64,000 bases of DNA from Dipteris shenzhenensis (Eukaryota; Polypodiophyta; Polypodiopsida; Gleicheniales): the NCBI GenBank assembly GCA_047967505.1, contig CM106538.1. One strand, given 5' to 3'. Numbering within the stretch: position 1 is the first letter of the stretch; every line of letters begins with the position of its first letter. The notes under the pieces were generated by a model, which did no database searches, had not been told where the DNA came from, and saw only the letters and a list, made by a program, of their open reading frames with translations. Shown in pieces: positions 56,040-64,000 of the stretch. Made by a program: the position numbers and the translations under genes.

Positions 56040-58303
56040 AATAACAAAACATTCTCATCACAATAGCCTAAGAAGATACATTTGGTGCTTTTTGGTTGTA
56101 GCTTGTTTCTCTCTTTGTCTGGTACATGCACATAGCATTCACACCCAAACGTTCTGAAGTGGGAGACAAATGACTTCTTACCGCTGTAAGCCTCATGTGG
56201 TGTTTTACCTTTGAGTGCCTTTGTATAGCTGTGATTAAGGATGTAGACCGCAGTATTGATAGCCTCATCCCAAAAATGGTTTGGAAGTCTAGCACCTTTC
56301 AACATACACCTCCCCATCTCCACAGTGGTCCGCATTTGGCGTTCAACTACCGAATTTTGATGAGGCATATGTGATGTCATCGTTTGTCGCTTGATCCCTT
56401 TTCTCTTGCAAAAATCTCCAAACTTTGTAGAAACAAACTCACCACCACCACCATTCAATCTGATTTTCTTCACTTTTCTCCCTCTTTCATTTTCAACAAG
56501 CTTTAGCCATTCTTTCAATTTACCAAAAGCTTGAGCCTTTTTACAAAGAAAGTACACCCACATCTTCCTACTATAGTCGTCGACAATCAATAAAAATAAG
56601 GAAGATCCCCCCAAGGCCTGTGTAGGTATCTTACCGCACAAGTCAACATGCACCAACTCTAGGAGCATTTGCTCCATTCTTGCTTTCTTGTGGGAATGCC
56701 TTTCTCTGGTGCTTGCCCATCATGCAAGCTTCACACGGTTCTTTGATTTCTGCTACTATAGGTAAGTGAGGAACCATACATTGTTTCTGCATCTCCTTCA
56801 ACACTACAAATCCGATGTGGCCAAATCTTTCATGCCAAAGTCTACTTGTGCCCACTCCAATGATGGCTGTAAGAGCACTTAGCTCATACAGGTTGTTCCT
56901 CCTTACTCCTGCGCCAACAAGATTGCCAGCACTATCCAAAATTTTTGCTCCTGTCTTGTTGAACCTCACCTCATGGTCAAGGTCAATAATGGAAACAAGT
57001 GATAGCAAATTTCTCTTGATTTGTGGAACAGACATCACATTAGATAGTTTCTTAATATCTCCATTTACAAAAATAAATGAAACCATACCTGTACCCTCAA
57101 CATGGCATTTTGCATTATTTCCAATGGTTACGGTGATGGGTTCTTGTAGAGGCTGCATGGAACAATATAGACCCTTCTTGCAGGTCATGTGACAGGAGGC
57201 ACCACTATCCAACACCCATGAATCAATGGTTGATGCTTCTTGAATTGAGGAACACTCTTCCTCAATGGCCAAAAATATCCAACTCTGCTTCTGCTGTGTT
57301 AGCTATCTCTTTCTCCTTATTTGTCTTCTTTAGGGTACCATTCTTTTCATCTGCTTTCTTGACCTGACAATCTATAATCACATGGCCCTTCTTCTTGTAG
57401 TAGAAGCATTCTCCATGAAACTTCTTCTTGATGCCCTTCTTCTTTTTGTCACCACTAGTAGAGGACTCACCTTTGGTGGAGGAACCACCTTTGCCTTTCG
57501 CAGTGGCAGAGAACACAACATCCCCATTGTCGCCTCCATCTTGAGCTTTAAGCCTCAATTCCTCCTCCATAAGTAAAGCACAGAACTCCTAAAATGACAA
57601 TGGTTGGGTCTCACCTAAGTGTTAAGTGCTGTTACCAGTCCATCAGACCTTGGTGTGCATATCCGGAGACACCGCCGAGCTAGCCCTTCGCTAGTCTTTT
57701 GTATCCCAGTACTAGCAATCTGGTCACACAGATTTTTGATTCGGGTTATGAACACCTCCACTGTCTCTCCTTCATTAAACTTCTTAGCTACGAGCTGATT
57801 CTCCAGGTTCTAGATCCTTATCTGATTCCGCATCTCATACTGACTCTTCGATATGTCCAGGCCACAATTGCCTTAGATGTATGCTGAATCAAGGTCAATA
57901 GACTATCAGTAGTACTTGTAACCAGGGCACACAGAGCATCTACATCCTGCATTTCCAAGCTCATACAAGGTCGGCATTAGGAGGTATCATACTCCCTGAA
58001 TTTTCTGGGTTGGGGGTTCCTTGTGGTTTTGGGTCAGCAGTCCCCAGTACTATCTCCAAAAGCTCATATGAATCCAGAATAGCAGTAATTTTAAACTTCC
58101 ACAGTGTAGTTCGTACCATCTAGCTTGCCTTCAGTGAAGGCTAGTGTGTGAATCCTCAATGCCTGGATTGTTGGTGCAGCAATAGTTGCTGAACTCGAGC
58201 CACGAACTCGAGCCACTTCCTATTGCCATCACTCCGTATGCTATTAAAGCCCTCGCCTCTCTTTTATTCTTCGATTCTTAAAGCCACCTGGGCTCTAATA
58301 CCA
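56040..58303 (-). pseudogene. copia E gag and first half of pol, truncated
   Basis: Minus strand from the PBS (58303). Gag UBN2 pieces in shifted frames (KKFNEGETVEVFITRIKNLC-like, ~57700-57790); zinc knuckle CFYYKKKGHVIIDC (~57365-57408, second Cys replaced by Tyr); protease WVLDSGASCHMT (~57180-57215); GAG_pre-integrase LWHERFGHIG and CEACMMGKHQ (~56690-56850); integrase LIVDDYSRKMWVYF and SVVERQMRTT. The second integrase Asp block reads IRLNGGGGEF (~56433-56462), with Asn where catalytic Asp is expected. The frame stops at CIFLGYCDE near 56050, where the CACTA repeats begin. Reverse transcriptase, RNase H and 3' LTR are absent. A frameshift at about 56645-56680 splits pol. Confidence 0.85.
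58288..58303 (-). other. primer binding site of copia E
   Basis: TGGTATTAGAGCCCAG on the minus strand, complementary to initiator-Met tRNA, abutting the LTR end TTTAACA. Confidence 0.8.
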
Positions 58304-58767
58304 TGTTAAATTACACGGCATAGTGGAACAGAAATTGAATAAAGAACAGAGAGTACACAGCAAACTAGAGATGGAATAAAATTTTCCTTCAATACTGATG
58401 TAGTACAGATGATGGCTCCGTCGACCTGTGCACTCCCATAGTGGAACTTAGATGGCGATCTAGACAGATACTAGGTGAAGAGCTACGAGCTAGAAGATTT
58501 CTACTGGAAGATCTGATACAATGGACTGGGAAGGTCGCCTCTTTATAGCTATGAGGGCGGTAGTCGAATCAACGTAGTCGATGAAACTGACTAGTCAACC
58601 TAGTCGGTGAAGTCGACCAGTCAACCTAGTCAGTGGAACCAACTAGTCGTCCATGGAATATTCAAGAATATTCCCTATACCATTGTCTAGGGGGCTCTCA
58701 CCCCTGAACCCCCACTAAGGGGGCCACTGGCCCCCAGGCCCCAGCAAGAATAAGGGGCTCCCACACA
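58304..58767 (-). repeat. 5' LTR of copia E (~464 bp)
   Basis: Starts TGTGTGGGAGCCCC on the minus strand (58767 or 58765) and ends TTTAACA before the PBS. It contains a short repeat CTAGTCAACCTAGTCGGTGA type at 58575-58650 and an inverted GGGGGCCACTGGCCCCC. Confidence 0.65.
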
Positions 58768-58929
58768 ATCACCTTTCTACCATCAACGATCTCATTGATA
58801 GACCTCATCTAACATGCAAGTCAGGATCCATCTAGTGTCTCGGGCTCACACATGGCTTCTCCTCATATGGGGGCCTTACAACTTGAGCACCTTGGACCAC
58901 TGGTGGTTACTAGGAGGGTGGAGCATTGA

Positions 58930-60000
58930 GCATATCTAACATAGTGTGTCATGCAAGCTCATTAAAACCACCACCACAAATAGGACAAGCATTGGACCCA
59001 CTTATAGCAAGTCCTACATGCATGCATTAAAAGATCATTATAAAGCACAAATAGATCACATCACAAAGCATAAAAATATCATTAGGCATGCCCAGATGTA
59101 CAAGCATGTACTTGAGCTTATGGTCCACAACAAATTCCCCTGATGATGGGAATGTCATGGGTATGCCTCGAAGCTCTAGAAATATTAAAGACACGTATGC
59201 CTCTCCATAGGGCTTTAAGATCCTCTATCAAAGGTGCCATGTACATGTCCATATTCTTATCCCTATACTTCCCTAGCACAAGTAGAGCAAGCATTAGGTG
59301 TCCCTTTTTTATTATTAGCCATGGTGGAATATTGTAATTCATCAGGGCTATGGGCCACGTTGACCACAATGCCGAGCATAACCCAAAAGGGTTCACGCCA
59401 TCCATTTCGAGCCCAAGCTATTAATTGCATGATTCCCTTGCAAAGTCTAGCCACATGTTGTCTATGTGCTTCCAAGCACCACAATTTGGAGAAATCCTCA
59501 GAGTGTTATTAGTGGACCGGTGTGAGCATGCCATGTCATCAATTTCTCTATGGACTTTCATCTGAACATGTGTTGTATATTAGCGATGATGGGAAAGTGT
59601 TTCAAGACCTTAACTACGATCCTCTCACCCTACAAGTCATGTCTATAATGCTATACTCCACACTTCAGACAACTAACCAAATCCCCATGCTCATGATGAA
59701 TAGTCATTAAGACAAGCCTAGATGGTGTCATAATCCATCCCAACCATTGATAACATCTTTTTTGCTTCATCTCTTCATGTGTGCATGGTATTTGGGGTAG
59801 GAAACATCTTCTCGAGCAACCTATTGCAACTCACATATGCAAGACACTTTAAGAATGAGATACTAGTAACTGCTAAAAAATTAAGATCCAAACATCAATC
59901 GATATAAATTATGTTCTAACCTCATTAAGGCCGACACACTTGTGTCTGACCAACCATCCTTTGCTTGAAAATTCAAGATCGAGAGGCAAGCCCATAGTTT
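58930..60000 (-). pseudogene. CACTA transposase (TNP2, Transposase_21) relic
   Basis: Minus-strand blocks in order: AKDGWSDTSVSALMRLEH (~59930-59985); DEAKKMLSMVGMDYDTI then ACLND (~59715-59790, the YEAKKxLxxLGLxYxxIHAC block); KVLKHFPIIANIQHMFR (~59565-59615); WHAHTGPL (~59510-59535); and the open stretch 59405-59118 with DGVNPFG, STWPIALMNYNIPPWLIIKK, GHLMLALLVLGKYRDKNMD and MYMAPLIEDLKALW. TNP2 is the DDE-type transposase that cuts and moves CACTA elements. Several stops separate the blocks. The 288-bp C-terminal block is still open. The later part of the transposase is missing. Confidence 0.82.
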
Positions 60001-60007
60001 TGAAGTC

Positions 60008-60203
60008 AGAGCATAATCATACAAGAGTGTTGATTGCAACTCCCACACCATAGTCTCAGACTACAACATCACTTGTAGGATGTCATGCCCCTAAAAATAT
60101 AATCCAGAGCATAATCATACAAGAGTGTTGATTGCAACTCCCACACCATGGTCTCAGACTACAACATCACTTGTAGGATGTCATGCCCCTAAAAATAGAA
60201 TCC
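60008..60203. repeat. 98-bp tandem duplication
   Basis: AGAGCATAATCATACAAGAG starts at 60008 and 60106. The copies differ at only one or two positions, indicating a recent event within the transposase upstream DNA. Confidence 0.9.
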
Positions 60204-60649
60204 ATCTTGGCCACCATTACCTCATCATCATCTGGCACATCAGGGAGACTATCCTCATCCTACAAGTGTGCAGGAGCATGTGCTCCCTTGTTGCCCTCAT
60301 TTTGTGTAGAAAAAAGGTTATTATGTGCAATACATATGCAATATTGCTCACGAACTCAAATACCATTGACTTACTGATGATCCACTAGTGCCACCAACAA
60401 CCAACAATACTTCTTTTGGCTCCCGATATGCTTGCAGGTGGCGTGTGACAATACGGCACTGATGTAAAATTCTCACTTACAACATGTGCAAGGACAAGGA
60501 AACCTCTCTTTAAGCCACTTCATGCTTCTGGGCATCGGCACCTCATCCGAAGAGCTTCCACTCACCCTCACCATCTGCACACCTCCAAAACCACAACACA
60601 AAACTAAGTCAAGACCCCAAAAATTCAAAAATCGCCCAAGCATCCTTGT

Positions 60650-60825
60650 TCTGTTAGTGTATACTGACTTCAGACCCTATTTCCGTTGGCATGTTACCAA
60701 ACCCCTGTCCATCGGTGTATACCAACATCAAACCCTATTTCTATTAGTATATAATGATGGATGAATAATGATATATACCGACTCCATGATTTTACAACCA
60801 TCAGTATATATCGATGTGGTTGCCT
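60650..60825. repeat. right subterminal repeats (TATATACCGAC)
   Basis: GTTAGTGTATACTGACTTC, ATCGGTGTATACCAACATC, GATATATACCGACTCC and ATCAGTATATATCGATG vary one motif that matches the cluster at 55895-56030. Confidence 0.7.
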
Positions 60826-61524
60826 AGGAAAAATAGCCAAAACCGCCCGTGCTTTTCTCTCCCTTGATGCCTCGAACTCCATTTTGCATATTTCACCCGT
60901 TTCACCTTCCATATGACTTTGTTTTACATCCCTACGAGCAAAGTTCATGAATCCCTCCCCACCTTGCACTTCTCCATCCTCTCCATAAATCTCCCTCTCC
61001 ACCTCCAAGTCTTATAGCAAATGTCTTGCTCCCTTTCTTTCAAGGGATGTGTTTCTCTTCTCTTTCTTTCTTTTCACTATTCATTGTTTCTAAGTTATTC
61101 TTTTGCTATGTTTTCCTCTACTTGCCCTCAAGTTATTCTCTACTTTCCCTATAGTTTCCCTTTCTTTTTTCTCTATGAAGAACCACAAGGAATAGCAAGA
61201 TGTAGTAAGAAACCATACTAGATGATTTGGCTATTTGCTTTCTTTTTTGCTCTAGTTGCTTGCTTGTAGTAGGGATTTCCCTTGCAAACTTGCTCCGTTC
61301 TCTCGCTTTGTTGCTCCCACTAGTTTTTGTTTCACCCACTAGTTTTTTTTTTTTATGAGGGATTAGATTTGTGGAGTCAGTCTCTTTTGCTCTGACATCA
61401 TCATTTATTCTTCAACACCAGCTACAGAAATTCTACTTTTCTCTCTTTTAATTTTAGTTTTATATTGCAATGTCCACTTGCTAATGCCTTAAGTACTAGC
61501 AAATGTGAGAGGCATGGGACCCTT

Positions 61525-63095
61525 ATCTTTGTTCACTCTCACTCCCTCTCTTTCTCTCTCTCTTCCTCTCTTTCTCTGTCACTCTTTCTCTCTTTCCTCT
61601 TCTTCTCTTTCTCTCTTGCTTTCCTCTTCCTCTCTTTCTCTCTCACTCTTCCTCTCTTTCTCTTTCTCTTTCTCTCACTATTCCTCTCTCCCTCCTCTCT
61701 CTTCCTCTTTTTCTCTATTTCTCTTACTCTCTTATACTCTTTTCCTCTCTTTTCTACCTTTCTTTTCTCTCTTTCTCTCTTCCTCTTTCTCTTTCTCTCT
61801 TCCTCTCTTTATCTCTCTCTTTTTCTCTCTTCTTGTTTCTTCTATTTCTCTTCTTTTCATCTCTTTGTCTATTTCCCTCTTCCTCTTTCTCTCTTTTCCT
61901 CTCTCTACCTCTCTTTCTCTTTTTCTCTTTTCTCTCATCCTCTTTCTCTCTTCCTCTTCCTCTCTTTCTCTTCCTCTCTTTCTCTTTCTCCTACTTTCTT
62001 TCTTGTTTCTTCTTCAATTTCTCTTTCTCTCTTTCTCTCTTTTCCTCTCTTCTCTTTCTTCTATTTCTCTTCTTTCCATTGCTTTTTCTATTTTTCTCTC
62101 TCTTTCTCTTTTTCTCTTTTCCTGTCTTTTCCTCTCTTTCTCTTTCTCTTTCTCTTTCTCTCTTTTCTCTCTTCCTCTTTCTCTCTTTCTGCCTTCCTGT
62201 CTTTTCCTCTCTTTCTCCTACATTCTTTCTTCTTTATTTGTTCTTCTCTCTTTTCCTCTTTCTCTCTTTCTCTCTTTCCTCTATTGTCCTTCTTCTATTT
62301 CTCTTCTTTCAATCTCTTTCTCTCTCCCTCTTTCTCTCTTTTCCTCTCTCTTTTCTCTTTCTCTCTTCCTATTTTCTCTTTCTCTCTCCCTCTTTTTCCT
62401 CTTCCTCTCTTTCTCTTTTCCTCTCTTTTCCTTTTTTCCTTTTTTCCTCTTTTCCTCTCTTCTTCTTTTTTCTATTTCTCTTTTTTTCGTCTCTTTATGT
62501 CTTCCTCTTTCTCCCTTTTCCTCTTTTTTACCTCTCTTTCTCTTCTTTTTTACATCTCTTTCTCTCTTTTCTCTCTTCCTCTTCTCATTCTCTCTTTTCA
62601 TCTTTCTCTCTTTTCCTATCTTCTTCTTTCTCTTCATTTCTCTTCTTTTCATCTCTTTGTCTCTTGACTATGTTCCTCTTTCTCTCTTCTCTCTTCCTCT
62701 CTTTTCCTCTCTTTCTCTCGTTCCCTTACTTTCTTTTTTCTTTATTTCGTCTTCTGCCCCTCTCTCTTTCTCTTTCTCTTTCTCTTTCTCTTTCTCTCTT
62801 TTCCTCTCTTCTTCTTTCTTCTATTTCTCTTCTTTTCGTCTCTTTCCATCTTTCTCTCTTCCTCTTTCTCTATTTCTCTCTTCCTCTTTCTTTCTTTTCT
62901 CTCTTCCTCCTTCTCTCCTTCTCTCTTTTTCTCTCTTCTTCTTTCTTCTATTTCTCTTCTTTTCATCTTTTCATGTCTTTGTCTCTTCCACCTATCTTCT
63001 TTCTTCTTTATTTCTCTCTCTCTTTGTCTCTTACTCTTTTCCTCATTTTCTCTATTTCTCTTGCTCTTCCTGTCTTTCTCTCTTCAAGTTTTTTA
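61525..63095. repeat. ~1.6-kb pyrimidine tract with higher-order repeats
   Basis: Plus strand almost only C and T (TTTCTCTC, CTTCCTC). A landmark CTTCTATTTCTCTTCTTTTC with following ATCTCTTTGTCT recurs at about 61838, 62060, 62292, 62465, 62630, 62817 and 62943, so units of roughly 130-230 bp are tandemly copied. All three forward frames stay open for 400-545 codons of Ser/Leu/Phe, and the reverse frames are Arg/Glu/Lys-rich. These are not genes. Confidence 0.95.
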
Positions 63096-63504
63096 TCTCA
63101 GCATCGATGCCCTTTCACGCCACACCCTTGTGTCACTTGTAATCCACAAATGTTTGTAGTTTTTTTACGTTTGAGGAAGAGAGAGAGAGAGTGATCTCAA
63201 GCAATGCTAGGGTTTCGGTGATGGAGTGATGCTAGGGAGACAGAGGTGCTACTGTGGGGATGGAGCGATGGAAGAGTGATCCCAAGCAATGCTAGGGTTC
63301 TAGTGATGGAGAGATTGTAGGGAGAGAGAGAGGTGCCAATATGGGGAGGACGGAAGTAGAGGGTCACACTATCATTAGGGCAGAAGCAACAGGAGAGATA
63401 GGATGTAGGACCATGGTTTAGGGGCTATCATATTTTTTGAGAATTGTCTCCCCACCTTCAGGGGCTCTCAAAAAACATCATAATATGATCCTATTCCATC
63501 ATAG
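63096..63504. other. no gene; short duplication
   Basis: AAGCAATGCTAGGG(T/T)TTC-like blocks with GTGATGGAG recur at 63200 and 63285, an ~85-bp imperfect duplication. Nothing else is seen. Confidence 0.5.
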
Positions 63505-63587
63505 GATTTCACACACAAGAAGACATCGATGGACGAGGTTCCCCAAGTAGGTCCTCCACTACTATTTTCTTGTGTGTGAAATCCCTT
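63505..63587. repeat. inverted repeat (17-bp stem)
   Basis: GATTTCACACACAAGAA and its reverse complement TTCTTGTGTGTGAAATC flank a ~45-bp loop. Not followed by a T-run; no terminator is implied in a plant. Confidence 0.8.
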
Positions 63588-63779
63588 CGTCCTATCTCTC
63601 CCTCTAATTATGCACTCTTGATAGCTACACCCTCTACATCTGCCCTCCCCATAGTAGCACCTCCTTCTCTCAAACCTGTGCCAAGTGATCGAATGCGTTG
63701 ATCAAATGTCTCAAAGATTGAAAAACTCTAAATAGTTGTGGATCACAAGTGACATGATCACTAAATTTTCTCCTTGTGA

Positions 63780-64000
63780 TTCCTTCTTTCTTCCTTTCTT
63801 CCTTTCTTCCTCTCTTTCTTCTTTGTGCATTCGTTTCACATTTTTCATGTTCTTCTCTATGCACTCTTTTTGCATTTTTGCATTCTTTTCCACATTTTTG
63901 CATTGTCTCATAGTTCTACATTCTTTTTCATTTCTACACTCTTTTTTGTATTTTTACATTCTTTTCTGCATTTTTGCATTTCTGCATTCTTTTCTACATT
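63780..64000. repeat. TTCC- and TTTTTGCATTC-rich tandem repeats
   Basis: (CTTCTTTC)n at 63780-63815 then TTTTTGCATTCTTTTCYACA units to the window end. The array continues outside the window. Confidence 0.8.

Larger units (their letters stand above)
55780..60830 (-). mobile_element. CACTA (En/Spm) element relic with nested copia E
   Basis: A TNP2 transposase (58930-60000) is flanked by clusters of a short motif related to GTCGGTATATACCGACAC at 55895-56030 and 60650-60825, the subterminal-repeat arrangement of CACTA elements. The left cluster is preceded by TACTACACCTTCGTCCTTTT, which could be a mutated CACTAC terminus. I did not find its inverted partner on the right, so outer limits are provisional. 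Copia E (56040-58767) sits between the left cluster and the transposase. Confidence 0.55.

Noticed and set aside
61465-63194. Open frames of 400, 545 and 453 codons
   Set aside because: All three forward frames of a CT microsatellite are open and encode only Ser/Leu/Phe; reverse frames give Arg/Glu/Lys. Compositional artefacts.
63505-63587. Rho-independent terminator
   Set aside because: Plant nuclear DNA, long loop and no T-run.

Overview
The window reads as nuclear DNA from a land plant with a large, transposon-filled genome. Evidence: an A-type cytochrome P450 with the usual phase-0 intron, a plant-specific NPY..RGLDKF membrane protein, several Ty1/copia elements primed by the plant initiator-Met tRNA, a CACTA (TNP2) relic, a tRNA-derived SINE and a Tourist-like MITE. 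Only one coding gene in 64 kb looks intact. That density and the mix of old elements would fit a fern, lycophyte or gymnosperm at least as well as a flowering plant, but the sequence alone does not settle the lineage.

Layout. 1-7500: AT-rich DNA with fragments only: a gag zinc-knuckle relic, a copia-like LTR with a SINE inside it, an LRR receptor pseudogene fragment and a 529-bp Tourist-like MITE. 7508-9044: a P450 gene on the minus strand broken by an internal deletion; a 164-bp tandem duplication lies upstream. 10193-12000: a decayed PIF1 helicase followed in the same orientation by an endonuclease/exonuclease/phosphatase (EEP) domain, the Helitron2/Helentron arrangement. 12200-12950: an inverted-repeat element. 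13140-18560: a copia 5' end (LTR, PBS, gag) inserted in a gypsy-like element whose long LTR-like region in turn adjoins a copia fragment. 19100-23300: mainly a ~0.75-kb tandem repeat array.

23338-30981: one minus-strand copia element, split inside gag by a ~3-kb element (27443-30399) with a CTCTC target duplication, 248-bp inverted arms, a palindrome, a 100-N assembly gap and a plus-strand gypsy gag start. 31900-32330: GATGTGGCA-rich repeats. 32400-38083: a complete copia element with unusually short LTRs (157 and 172 bp), TSD AGCGT, primer sites and all domains, but two stops and two frameshifts. 41700-43200: minisatellites. 44530-46290: a decayed gene of a DDE-transposase-like family. 51189-52478: the single intact gene. 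55780-60830: a CACTA relic (TNP2 transposase, subterminal repeats) containing a truncated copia. 61520-63095: a ~1.6-kb almost pure pyrimidine tract.

There is no operon or pathway here. The story is successive insertion, truncation and local duplication around two host genes, one broken and one intact. The most unusual items are the helicase-EEP relic, the inverted-arm element at 27443-30399, and the copia whose 5' LTR has lost the TATA-like segment kept in its 3' LTR.
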